Assembly: GCA_934630855.1 (NCBI GenBank)
Contig: CAKTWW010000013.1
Coordinates: 1-44,504 of the forward strand
Reading direction: 5' to 3'
Length of the DNA stretch: 44,504 nucleotides
Source of the DNA: an uncultured Collinsella sp.
GTDB taxonomy: Bacteria; Actinomycetota; Coriobacteriia; Coriobacteriales; Coriobacteriaceae
Part shown: piece by piece, positions 8,501-16,608 of the stretch
Numbering within the stretch: position 1 is the first letter of the stretch
Layout of the letters: each line of letters starts with the position of its first letter
Program-made: the position numbers and the translations under genes
The notes under the pieces: model-generated
The model's input: the letters and a program-made list of their open reading frames with translations, nothing else
Databases searched by the model: none
What the model was told of the DNA's origin: nothing

Positions 8501-9702
8501 CTCTCTAGCTGGGCCAGCAGCTCCTCGACGACCTCGACGGCGTCGCCGACAACCTTGTACTGGGCGGCGCCAAAGATGGGGGCATCCGGGTCCTCGTTGA
8601 TGGCGATAATGCACTCCGCCCCACCGATGCCGGCAAGATGCTGGATGGCACCCGAGACGCCGATGCTCACGAGGAGCTTGGGCGAGACCGATACGCCCGT
8701 CTGACCAATCTGATGGCGATACTCCAACCAGCCGGCCTCCACCACGGGGCGCGTGCAGCCGAGCTCGGCGCCCAGGGCCTCGGCAAGTTTTCGCATCAGC
8801 GGAAGGTTTTTCTTGGAGCCGATACCGCGACCCACCACGACGAGACGCTCGGCATCGGCAATCGAGGCCTGCTGTCCCCACTCCTCGGCAGGGATTGAGA
8901 TCTCGACACGGGCCTTGGCGTCTTCTGCAAGCGTCACCTGGGTGATCGAGCCGGAACGGCCGTAGTCAAAATCGGGCGCCTTAAAGATGCCGGGACGCAC
9001 CGTTGCCATCTGGGGACGGTGATTGGGGCAGATGATGGTGGCCATCAGGTTGCCGCCAAACGCCGGGCGCGTCTGCTGCAACAGCCCCGTCTCCGTATCC
9101 ATCGAAAGCACGGTACAGTCGGCCGTAAGGCCTGTCTGTAAGCGAACGGCGATACCAGGCGCTAGCTCGCGACCAAAGGCGGTCGCGCCGTAGAGGATGG
9201 CCTCGGGTTTGCGCTCGGCCACCAGATCGCAGATCAGACGAGCATAGACTTCCGCGTCATTTTGACGCAGGCGCTCGTCGCGACAGGCCAGCACTTCGTC
9301 GGCGCCGGCGCAGACCAGATGCTCAAGCTCCTCGAGTGAACTCTCGGGGCTCACACCGACCAGTGCCACCAAGCGGCAGCCGCGGGCATCGGCAAGCTCG
9401 CGGCCCTTGCCCATGAGTTCATAGGCCACGGGAGCCACTCTATCGTGCTCGTCGGTCTGCACGAATACCCAAATGTCCTGGTAGGCGTCAAGGTCTGCTG
9501 CGCCGGCGGCCTCGTCACGCTCGATCGAGATGGCGTTGACGGGACAGGCGTCGACGCATCCACCGCACAGGATACAGCCATCGGTCACACGGGCACAGCG
9601 GTTGGGGCGCTCGCCTTCCACCACAATGCCGCCCGAGGCGCAGGCACGGACGCAGCGACCGCAGCCGATGCAGGCATCGCTATCGATAATCAGTCCGCTC
9701 AT
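8497..9702 (-). CDS. etfA: Electron transfer flavoprotein alpha subunit with N-terminal ferredoxin domain
   Basis: A 401-aa fusion. Residues 1-60 carry cysteines C11, C14, C17, C21 and C43, C46, C49, C53, two 4-Cys sets for [4Fe-4S] clusters. A linker follows, then a full EtfA with its C-terminal FAD domain (VVVGRGIGSKKNLPLM, GQTGVSVSPKLLVSIGVSGAIQH). The known relative is LctC of the Acetobacterium woodii lactate dehydrogenase complex, whose N-terminus is ferredoxin-like. It starts directly after the etfB stop with no gap. The likely role is passing electrons between ferredoxin, NAD(H) and the partner FAD oxidase. Confidence 0.92.
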   Translation of the reverse strand: MSGLIIDSDACIGCGRCVRACASGGIVVEGERPNRCARVTDGCILCGGCVDACPVNAISIERDEAAGAADLDAYQDIWVFVQTDEHDRVAPVAYELMGKGRELADARGCRLVALVGVSPESSLEELEHLVCAGADEVLACRDERLRQNDAEVYARLICDLVAERKPEAILYGATAFGRELAPGIAVRLQTGLTADCTVLSMDTETGLLQQTRPAFGGNLMATIICPNHRPQMATVRPGIFKAPDFDYGRSGSITQVTLAEDAKARVEISIPAEEWGQQASIADAERLVVVGRGIGSKKNLPLMRKLAEALGAELGCTRPVVEAGWLEYRHQIGQTGVSVSPKLLVSIGVSGAIQHLAGIGGAECIIAINEDPDAPIFGAAQYKVVGDAVEVVEELLAQLES

Positions 9703-10524
9703 CTATGCCATCCCCTCGATAATCTTGGCAAGTTTTGCCGCCTGCTCGGACGCCGTTCCCTCAACGGCCTCACACGATTGATCGCGGTCGGGCACAAACG
9801 AGCGCACGACCTGCGTCGGCGAGCCGGCAAGACCGCAGCGCGCGGGGTCGGCATGCACGTCGACAGCATTAACCACGCGCACGTCCGCATCCTCGGCTGC
9901 ACGAATGCCGGCGATGCTCGGCATGCGCAGCTGGCCGATCTCCTTAGCGGTCGTCATCGCGCACGGCATCTCAAGATAGACCGTCTCTTCACCGGCATCG
10001 CATCCGTGGACGAGCGCCAGCGAGCCACACGTCGTAAAGCCCGCGCTCTGCACGCAGCTCACGTCGGTCACGCAGGGAATCTCGAAGGCGCCGGCAAGCT
10101 CGGGCCCGATTTGCGCTGTATCGCCGTCTACCGCCATCTTGCCGCAAATGAGCAGGTCAAAGTCTTCGTCAAGCGCCTCGATACCGCATTTGAGCGCATA
10201 GGTGGTAGCCAGGGTATCGGCGCCCGCAAAGGCACGGTCGGTCAGCAACAGGGCGTCGTCGGCGCCGCGGGCGATACAGTCACGCAGCAGCGATTCGGTC
10301 GCGGGAATGCCCATCGACACTACCGTCACGCGCACATCCATGCCAAAGCCGATAAAGTCGTCCTTCAACGCCAGGGCGCACTCCAGGGCGCTCGCATCAA
10401 AGGGATTGATGACCGCCTGCTTGCCGTCGCGCACAATCGTATTGGTCTTGGGGTCCATCTTGACCTCGGTGCTGCCTGGCACCGCCTTGACGCACACCAC
10501 CATATGGAAATCGCTCATCTTCAC
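9703..10524 (-). CDS. etfB: Electron transfer flavoprotein beta subunit
   Basis: A 273-aa EtfB beginning FHMVVCVKAVPGSTEVKMD, with NPFDASALECALALKD and the AVDGDTAQIGPELA block typical of the family. It binds the second flavin (or AMP in classical forms) and, in bifurcating types, NAD. The GTG start overlaps the TGA of the oxidase gene (GTGA); GGGGG lies five bases upstream, and an in-frame ATG two codons later is the alternative. Order and spacing (oxidase, EtfB, EtfA) show one operon. Confidence 0.93.
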   Translation of the reverse strand: MKMSDFHMVVCVKAVPGSTEVKMDPKTNTIVRDGKQAVINPFDASALECALALKDDFIGFGMDVRVTVVSMGIPATESLLRDCIARGADDALLLTDRAFAGADTLATTYALKCGIEALDEDFDLLICGKMAVDGDTAQIGPELAGAFEIPCVTDVSCVQSAGFTTCGSLALVHGCDAGEETVYLEMPCAMTTAKEIGQLRMPSIAGIRAAEDADVRVVNAVDVHADPARCGLAGSPTQVVRSFVPDRDQSCEAVEGTASEQAAKLAKIIEGMA

Positions 10525-12122
10525 GCGCCCCCTTTCTGGACGAGTTCATCCAAGAGCTTCTCCGAAAACAGGTTTCCGCGGCCCAGCTGTCCGGCGGGGT
10601 CGAGCTGGAGCTTGAGCTGCGCCGACTCGACCATGGCCTCGTGGCCGTACATCGTCTCCAAGAAACCCGCCTTGATCTTGCCGACGCCGTGCTCGGCAGA
10701 GACCGCACCGCCCATGGCCGTAACCTCGGAAGCCCATTGGGCAAAGAGCTCTCCGCCGCGGCGGTAGTCCTGCGCATCGCGCGGAAGAATGTTCACGTGC
10801 AGGTGGTTGTTGCCGATATGGCCCCACGCGGCGGACTCGAGACCGCTTTGGGCAAGCGTTTTGCGATAGAGGGCGATGACATCGGACAGACGCGCGTTGG
10901 GCACCGACATGTCCGAGCCCAGCTTGGTAATGGTGGGATCGGTGCGGCGGCGCTCGTCGATGAGCATATTGACGCTCTCGGGAACTGCATGGCGGAAGAA
11001 TCGCTGGCATTCGCGATCGACCTCGGTGCGCGCGACCCATGTCGTGTCGTCACGGCCGCCCGCAAGCTCCAACACCCAGCCCAAGTGATACAGCTCCTCG
11101 GTCGCCTGGGCCTCGTCGTCGCAGTCGAGTTCCACGTATACGCAGACCTTGGCATCTTCGTCGAGCGCTGGAAGCGAGGCGAACGCGGTCGACTGCTCGC
11201 GCTGACGGCGCAGGATATCCAGGGCGCCGGCATCGAAATACTCGATGGCAGCGGCATGGGATAGGACGGGACGCACGGAATCGGTAAAGGACACAGCTTT
11301 GTCTTCGCTGTCAAAGAAGCAGCTCACGCCCCAAACGACCGAAGGTGCCGTCTGCAGGGCAATCTCAAGCTCGGTGATGACACCGAGCGTGCCGCACGCA
11401 CCGATAAACAGGTCGATGGCATCCATGTCGTCCGCGACGAAATAGCCCGAGGCATTTTTGGTCTTGGGCATGACGTAGCCGGGCAGATCGAGATCGAGCG
11501 TGTGGCCCTGCGCCGTGACGAGCGAAAGGCGACGACCCTGCGCAAAAACTTCGCCACGCCTAAGCTCGAGCAGGTCACCGTCGGTCAGCGCGACGTGAAG
11601 GCCCGTAACGTGCGGACGCATGGGGCCGTAAGCGTAGCTACGGGCGCCGGAAGCGTTGCATGCCGCCATACCGCCCAGGCAGGCAGATGCCTCGGTGGGA
11701 TCGGTAGGAAAGAATTGCTCGGGAGCTGCCTGAAACTCCTCGTAAGCCTTAAGCGAAGCCTGGTCCCAACCTGCGGTCGGAAGTACCTTCTTGCCCAGCT
11801 GCTTGCGCAGCTCAGACAGCACGACGCCGGGCTCAACACGCAAGAGAAAGCAGCCCTCGTCATCGCGGCGAAGACCAAGGTAACGATTCATGCGGGAAGT
11901 ATTGAGGATGTGGCCACCATGAGGCACGGCGCCGGCAGCGAGGCCCGTTCGAGCGCCCTGGACAGTCACCGGGACACCGTCGACATGGAGCTGCCGCAGA
12001 ATGGCGCGAACCTCGTCTTCCGATGTTGGAAACGAGATACTCGAGGCCTCGCCCGACGAGCGAGACTCGTCGCGACCGTATTCCTCGAACTCATCGGTGA
12101 AGGGTTTGATGGTTGCAGACAT
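10521..12122 (-). CDS. FAD-linked 2-hydroxyacid oxidase (GlcD/D-lactate dehydrogenase type, LctD-like)
   Basis: A 533-aa flavoenzyme of the VAO/PCMH superfamily. The N-terminal half holds the FAD domain (VPVTVQGARTGLAAGAVP, TEASACLGGMAACNASGARS). The C-terminal half has GNNHLHVNILP and SAEHGVGKIK, the histidine motifs of the substrate/metal site. Known relatives oxidise D-lactate or glycolate; with a ferredoxin-type Etf the closest described system is LctBCD, which couples lactate oxidation by NAD to ferredoxin oxidation. No lactate permease is adjacent, so another 2-hydroxyacid, including aryl-lactates, remains possible. GGGGAG precedes the ATG. Confidence 0.88.
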   Translation of the reverse strand: MSATIKPFTDEFEEYGRDESRSSGEASSISFPTSEDEVRAILRQLHVDGVPVTVQGARTGLAAGAVPHGGHILNTSRMNRYLGLRRDDEGCFLLRVEPGVVLSELRKQLGKKVLPTAGWDQASLKAYEEFQAAPEQFFPTDPTEASACLGGMAACNASGARSYAYGPMRPHVTGLHVALTDGDLLELRRGEVFAQGRRLSLVTAQGHTLDLDLPGYVMPKTKNASGYFVADDMDAIDLFIGACGTLGVITELEIALQTAPSVVWGVSCFFDSEDKAVSFTDSVRPVLSHAAAIEYFDAGALDILRRQREQSTAFASLPALDEDAKVCVYVELDCDDEAQATEELYHLGWVLELAGGRDDTTWVARTEVDRECQRFFRHAVPESVNMLIDERRRTDPTITKLGSDMSVPNARLSDVIALYRKTLAQSGLESAAWGHIGNNHLHVNILPRDAQDYRRGGELFAQWASEVTAMGGAVSAEHGVGKIKAGFLETMYGHEAMVESAQLKLQLDPAGQLGRGNLFSEKLLDELVQKGGA

Positions 12123-12467
12123 GCAGAACTCCCCTTTAGCTAACTACAGTGTTTGCAGGGAGATGTTACCGCATCGTTTCGCTGACGTGTTCGAGACCGT
12201 CTCCATAATTGAGGATTTTTACGTTCGCGCAATTCGGCGAGCGGCTAGCAGATCTCGGTAGGCGATGTTTTAGACACATATCGCTTCACCGCCAACAATC
12301 GCGAAATTGGCACTCGAAAAATGTTGAAGTATTTTTTACCACCTGTTACCTGCGGCGATGCAATTCCGTCAAGTGTTTGGTCAGCTTTTGGTCAAGTAGC
12401 GGCTGATACGTTCGGTCTCGACAGCCAAAGCCGATGGAAGTTTTGGCCCAAGAGCAGGGAGGTTCCC
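12123..12467. other. Intergenic region of about 345 bp
   Basis: This gap holds the upstream region of the minus-strand oxidase operon and of the plus-strand cassette. It is more AT-rich than its surroundings toward 12300-12350. An open frame from 12321 continues in phase into the next gene, but it has no ribosome site and a low-GC third codon position, so I do not count it as coding. I see no hairpin terminator or repeat here. Confidence 0.5.
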
Positions 12468-12764
12468 ATGGCATATTACTGGCCCCAGTACGGCATCGCC
12501 ATCGAAGTCGACGACGACCCCTATCTCTTGCCCTTCGACGAAGAGGCATTCCCCGATACGGCGGTCTACCACGTCACCACCGATGTCATCTGCGACCCCG
12601 AGTCGTTCTCGGCACTCGCTCACTCCATCGCGTACATCCACGACATCAAGCTCCCTCCCGATTTCGATGAGCTTATCTACTCACGCCGCCTGATGCTTCA
12701 CATGCTCTTTGGGGCAGACCCGTCCACATTTGCGCGCGTCTACAATGCCAAGGATGCCGCATGA
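12468..12764 (+). CDS. Hypothetical protein, 98 aa
   Basis: I do not recognise a family with confidence. The protein begins AYYWPQYGIAIEVDDDP, with an acidic E-V-D-D-D run that loosely recalls the core of a PD-(D/E)XK fold, but no lysine follows, so activity is doubtful. AGGGAGG lies five bases upstream of the ATG, which fixes the start; an in-frame ATG at 12321 without such a site would give 147 aa. Its stop overlaps the next start (ATGA), linking it to the exported-protein cassette. Confidence 0.65.
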   Translation: MAYYWPQYGIAIEVDDDPYLLPFDEEAFPDTAVYHVTTDVICDPESFSALAHSIAYIHDIKLPPDFDELIYSRRLMLHMLFGADPSTFARVYNAKDAA

Positions 12765-13270
12765 GCGCGAAGAAGCCACCCCGGCCCGCGAGTCCGGGGC
12801 GTCGCAAGAAGCTCATCGTTGCCTGCCTGGCCATCGTCTGCGCCCTCGTCGCCGTAGGACTGTATGCCTGGCAATCACAGCCCCTGCCCGAGGCAGGCGC
12901 TTCGGTTACGACGGCCGAGGGCAAAACGCGCCAGGAGATCCAGGACGAGCTCGACGCCATCGTCCGCGACAACATGATGACGATATCCGTCGCACCGGTG
13001 GCCCAGCTGCAGGCGGGCGGCAAGCTACGCGTCAATGTGCAAAACGTTAAAGACAACAAGTTTCCCCAGCGCTTCCGCGTCATCCAAAACGACAAGACCG
13101 TTTACGAATCCGACGTAGTCGAGGCAGGTAAGACGGTTGAGACCTGCCCTGCCGGAGAGGTTGAGGAGGGCGAGGCATACATAGAGATTCAGGCGCTTGA
13201 CGCCAAGACCTACGACGACCGCGGCAACCCCACACGCGTCAAAGTGCGGGTGGAGCAGGCAGAAGGCTAG
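12761..13270 (+). CDS. Membrane-anchored extracytoplasmic protein of unknown function
   Basis: A 169-aa protein with a short basic N-terminus (RRKK near residues 14-17), one membrane helix (about 18-37) and an outside domain of about 130 residues. The domain is rich in predicted beta strands (KLRVNVQNV, RFRVIQNDKTVYES, YIEIQALD, RVKVRVEQ), consistent with a small Ig-like sandwich. It has only one cysteine outside the helix region (TCPAGE). There is no LPxTG signal, so it is probably a signal-anchored surface protein. It overlaps the preceding gene by four bases. Confidence 0.75.
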   Translation: MSAKKPPRPASPGRRKKLIVACLAIVCALVAVGLYAWQSQPLPEAGASVTTAEGKTRQEIQDELDAIVRDNMMTISVAPVAQLQAGGKLRVNVQNVKDNKFPQRFRVIQNDKTVYESDVVEAGKTVETCPAGEVEEGEAYIEIQALDAKTYDDRGNPTRVKVRVEQAEG

Positions 13271-13359
13271 CTTTTCGGAACCGCGGCGCTGCACGAGGCT
13301 CGCCTAGCATTCGTCCAATCATCGCGGGGGTGGCCCGCGACGAATAGAAAGGAACAACT

Positions 13360-13980
13360 ATGGACATCACCAGGAACCCAAACGGAGCCAGAGCGCTCGC
13401 CGTGGGCGCGGGGCTGGCGCTCATGTTTGCGATGAGCGCCGGACCGACACCGGCCATGGCAGAAGGGCGTGTCGGAACCACCGATGTCAGGGTCAGGACC
13501 GAAATCGACAACATTTCGTTCAAGGCCCCGACGGTCATTCCGTTTGTTGCCCAGGCCGACGGCATGCTTCAGTGCCCTTCCGAGGATGCCATCACCATCG
13601 ACAACCTCTCGGCCTACGGCATTCACGTTACTAATATGAAGATTGACGCCACGAATACTTGGACCATCGCCGCCGACGCCAAGGCCGGATCTGCCCAGAA
13701 CTCCATCGACTTTAAGGTCGGCCCGGCAGACAGCCTCCAAGACGCTTACGCCGCAACGCAGGGAACAGGTATCGACCTTTCCAAGAACGCAGCCTTCGAC
13801 ATGGGCTACCAGGGCATTACGGGCGGCAAGGACAAAATCAAGCTTAAGGCAAGTGGAAACGTCGCCCGCGTCACCCGTGACATTTACCACCTCACAAGCG
13901 CTGCGAATAAGGCTGAAACCGGTGACTCGGTAGCAAGCATCACCTGGACGGTTGAGCCCGGTGCGCACGTCGCGTCTTAG
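13360..13980 (+). CDS. Secreted protein of unknown function, 206 aa
   Basis: It has a clear export signal: hydrophobic core ALAVGAGLALMFAMSAG and a probable signal-peptidase site after PAMA (residue 34). The mature part is about 170 residues of beta-rich sequence without cysteines apart from one (LQCPSED), ending ITWTVEPGAHVAS. The repeated use of short hydrophobic-polar strands suggests a surface or fibre subunit, but no named domain is recognised. GAAAGGAACAACT precedes the ATG. Its end overlaps the next gene, a sortase-type peptide, which suggests the two products act together at the cell wall. Confidence 0.75.
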   Translation: MDITRNPNGARALAVGAGLALMFAMSAGPTPAMAEGRVGTTDVRVRTEIDNISFKAPTVIPFVAQADGMLQCPSEDAITIDNLSAYGIHVTNMKIDATNTWTIAADAKAGSAQNSIDFKVGPADSLQDAYAATQGTGIDLSKNAAFDMGYQGITGGKDKIKLKASGNVARVTRDIYHLTSAANKAETGDSVASITWTVEPGAHVAS

Positions 13981-14221
13981 AGCCATCGCGTTGGTGGTCG
14001 TCGCCGGCATTCTGACGCTCGCCCCGACAGCGGCACTTGCCCAGCAAGATCAGGCACAGGCCGCCACACAGGTGACTGTCGACCTCACGGCGCTTGACCG
14101 CGGCGACCATCACGAGGCGCTCGCCCAAACCGGTGATGCATCGGCACCCGCTTCGGTCTGCATCGCCGCCGCGGGCATGGCCGTAATGTGTCTTGGCCTG
14201 AACATCAAACGAAGCCGATAG
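13961..14221 (+). CDS. Very short sortase-type surface protein (LAQTG anchor)
   Basis: About 86 aa from GTG (an in-frame TTG at 13952 is the alternative). The N-terminus is a signal peptide (LRAIALVVVAGILTLAPTAALA). The C-terminus has LAQTGD, then a hydrophobic stretch (ASVCIAAAGMAVMCLGLNI) and a basic tail KRSR: the layout of an LPxTG wall-sorting signal with Ala in place of Pro. Only about 30 residues would remain after both cleavages. It overlaps the preceding gene by 20 bases. It may be a wall anchor or base unit for the neighbouring secreted proteins; no sortase gene lies in the window. Confidence 0.7.
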   Translation: MRTSRLRAIALVVVAGILTLAPTAALAQQDQAQAATQVTVDLTALDRGDHHEALAQTGDASAPASVCIAAAGMAVMCLGLNIKRSR

Positions 14222-14263
14222 GCCAGACACGGCAAGACGGAAGATTGGACAGTAAGGAGAACC

Positions 14264-15676
14264 ATGGCACCCAGAAAACTTTTGCCCGTCGCCGCGCTCT
14301 GCAGCGCGCTGGCGACCGGAACGCCTCTCGCCGCCTGGGCGACACCCGTCATGGCAGACTCCTTACCGACGGCCCTAAGCCCCGCGCCAGCTCCGTCGAG
14401 CACCATTACATGCAAGCGATTTTCGCTCGCGCAGGCGACAATCTCGACCTCGGGATGCCTTACCTGTAATACGGACGGCTCGATAGTCGTGGATATCAAA
14501 CGTCCGAACAGGGAAAATGACCCCCAGACGGGTTGTGCCACCTGCACGTGGAAATCAATTGCGTTCGATGCCGATGGCGACGTTTGCGACGCAAGATTGC
14601 GCATCGACATCGCCCCGATCGATGACTCGGCGAACGGGGCGAAGGTCGCCTTCGACAGCGCAATGAGTACAGAAGGAGGAGGTGTATGCCTGGGCTGCGT
14701 TCCCTCAAATGCCGATGGCGCGCAGCCCACCATCTCCTACGCGGCATCACTGCAGCTAACCAAGGCAGGCACCGACGCCGTCGCAACAGGAGAAGCTCCC
14801 CTATCGCTCTTCGCGCTCGGCTCGGGCGACCAAAAAGGCCAGAACAAAACACAGAAGGGCTCACTCAGCGTCATACGTGGGTCGGAACCCTGCCCTATCG
14901 ATATCGACGCCCAGGCGCAAGGTGCGCAGCGCATTTTTGCCGATCCGGCGCTCCTCCAAATGGCCTGGAGCGGAACGGGGGCCATCGGGATTGCCTCCCC
15001 CACGCCCGGCGAAATGAGCGGTCGCCCAGAGGACAAGGACGAGGACGCGGAAACGTCAGCGCGTGTTGATATCGCAGACGATGCACCGTCGCAAGATAAC
15101 AACACCGCAGCTCCTTCCGAAACATCAGGCGGCACCGCTGCCGAACCAAGCAATGACCAGCCCGATGACGGCCTAGGCTTTGTGGCACCCCCAGATGTCG
15201 ACGAGGGCAACTGCTGCATGATGGTCGCGCTCGACCACACGGAAACCGTCGACGCCGCAAGTATTGAGCCAGTCGCCGCCGACAATCCCACCCGAAAAAA
15301 CACCCTTATCACGTTCCCCAAGACTGTCGACCTCGTCTTTTTGCCTTCGGGCGAAATCGTGGCGCCCTCGGTTCTCACATTGCTGGGGGCAAAGAGAGAC
15401 CGTAACAGAATTGAAAAGATCACGGTTGTCGACCCCGCGACCTCCGCCACGTTGCGCTTGTATGCCATCGGTGCAGACGGAAGCAAGACCGAGGAATTCG
15501 ACGGTGAGAAACTCCTAGCCACCCGGGTTCTTCAAAAAAACGAGGACATCTCGTATGAGCTGCGGCTCGAAGGATTCGACCGCGCTCGCGACGCCGATAT
15601 CATTGCGGCGGCGATCGAGTCCCCGCAGCGTCTCATGACGCTTCGCTTCGATTACGCCTCGTACATCGTGCCGTAA
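14264..15676 (+). CDS. Secreted cysteine-rich protein with three CxxC motifs
   Basis: A 470-aa exported protein with a signal peptide ending near TPVMA (residue 31). The N-terminal part has CLTC, CATC and CLGC, three CxxC pairs, plus other cysteines and a later CC pair, 11 in the mature chain by my count. A disordered acidic, Ser/Thr/Pro-rich linker (about residues 250-310) separates it from a C-terminal domain of about 150 residues rich in beta strands. There is no sorting signal or membrane helix at the end. Paired cysteines could form disulfides or bind metal or a cofactor. I recognise no family. AAGGAGAACC precedes the ATG; the gene closes the cassette. Confidence 0.75.
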   Translation: MAPRKLLPVAALCSALATGTPLAAWATPVMADSLPTALSPAPAPSSTITCKRFSLAQATISTSGCLTCNTDGSIVVDIKRPNRENDPQTGCATCTWKSIAFDADGDVCDARLRIDIAPIDDSANGAKVAFDSAMSTEGGGVCLGCVPSNADGAQPTISYAASLQLTKAGTDAVATGEAPLSLFALGSGDQKGQNKTQKGSLSVIRGSEPCPIDIDAQAQGAQRIFADPALLQMAWSGTGAIGIASPTPGEMSGRPEDKDEDAETSARVDIADDAPSQDNNTAAPSETSGGTAAEPSNDQPDDGLGFVAPPDVDEGNCCMMVALDHTETVDAASIEPVAADNPTRKNTLITFPKTVDLVFLPSGEIVAPSVLTLLGAKRDRNRIEKITVVDPATSATLRLYAIGADGSKTEEFDGEKLLATRVLQKNEDISYELRLEGFDRARDADIIAAAIESPQRLMTLRFDYASYIVP

Positions 15677-15802
15677 GACCTCGAGCGGCATTGTATCTGC
15701 GGCGTTCGAATACCGCATACATAACGTATTAGACGTGTTATAGCGCAGCCTCGCGCCCCGTTCTGCTACGATTGCCGCGTTAGCATCAATACAGGAGGGT
15801 TC

Positions 15803-16519
15803 ATGCCGGGTTTGGGAACGATCATCAACGTAGCGCTTTTGATTGCAGGCGGCCTTTTGGGACTGGCCGGCGGGCGTTTTATCACGCCCCGGATCCAGGA
15901 CACGCTCATGAAGGCGTCGGGGCTGTGCGTCCTGTTTATCGGCCTGGGCGGAACCATGCAAAAGATGCTCGTCATCGACGGCGACGCCCTCTCGACCACC
16001 GGCACCACCATGCTGATCGTCTCGTTTGCCCTGGGCTCGCTCATCGGTGAGGCCATCAATCTAGAGGCGGCGATCGAAAACCTCGGCGAATGGCTCAAGC
16101 GAAAAACCGGCAGCGAGGGCGACAACGAGTTCACCAATGCCTTTGTCTCGGCATCGCTCACGGTATGCATCGGCGCCATGGCCATCGTGGGCTCGATCCA
16201 GGACGGCCTGCTCGGCGACTGGTCCACACTCGCTCTAAAGGGCGCGCTGGACTGCATCATCGTCTGCACCATGACCGCCTCGCTCGGACGTGGCTGCATC
16301 TTCTCGGCCCTGCCCGTCGCCGTGTTCCAGGGAACGATCACGCTGTTTGCCGGTGCGCTCTCCCCCATCATGACCGCTGCGGCACTCGACAGCCTTTCGC
16401 TCGTGGGCTCCATGCTCATCTTCTGCGTCGGCGTCAACCTTATCCGACCTCAAACCTTCCGCACGGCCAACATGCTTCCCGCCGTCGTCATTGCCGTCAT
16501 CTACGCCCTCCTGTTTTAA
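15803..16519 (+). CDS. DUF554 family membrane protein
   Basis: A 238-aa membrane protein with six to seven hydrophobic segments and DUF554 features: N-terminal GTIINVALLIAGGLLGLAGG, GLCVLFIGLGGTMQ, then ASLTVCIGAMAIVGSIQDGL and LPVAVFQGTITLFAG. Members of this family (such as YdfK) are of uncertain function, possibly transporters. AGGAGGG lies just upstream of the ATG. The gene stands alone, with gaps of about 125 and 90 bp on either side. Confidence 0.85.
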   Translation: MPGLGTIINVALLIAGGLLGLAGGRFITPRIQDTLMKASGLCVLFIGLGGTMQKMLVIDGDALSTTGTTMLIVSFALGSLIGEAINLEAAIENLGEWLKRKTGSEGDNEFTNAFVSASLTVCIGAMAIVGSIQDGLLGDWSTLALKGALDCIIVCTMTASLGRGCIFSALPVAVFQGTITLFAGALSPIMTAAALDSLSLVGSMLIFCVGVNLIRPQTFRTANMLPAVVIAVIYALLF

Positions 16520-16561
16520 GTCAATCTACGTAGCGGAATCTCGAACATCTGTTTGATGCTG

Positions 16562-16570
16562 TGCTATGAT
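16562..16570 (+). promoter_or_regulatory. Extended -10 promoter element for the terB-brxD-helicase operon
   Basis: TGCTATGAT fits the extended -10 pattern TGnTATAAT, with TATGAT at 16565-16570, and lies 39 bases before the GTG start of the TerB gene. No good -35 is visible, as is common for extended -10 promoters. No operator dyad is apparent. Confidence 0.5.
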
Positions 16571-16608
16571 ATGAGGTCACCGACACCGTATAGGGAGAGG
16601 AGAGGGCG

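Noticed and set aside
12321..12467. N-terminal extension of the 98-aa protein
   Set aside because: The frame is open, but there is no ribosome site at 12321 and third-position composition differs, whereas AGGGAGG fits 12468 well.
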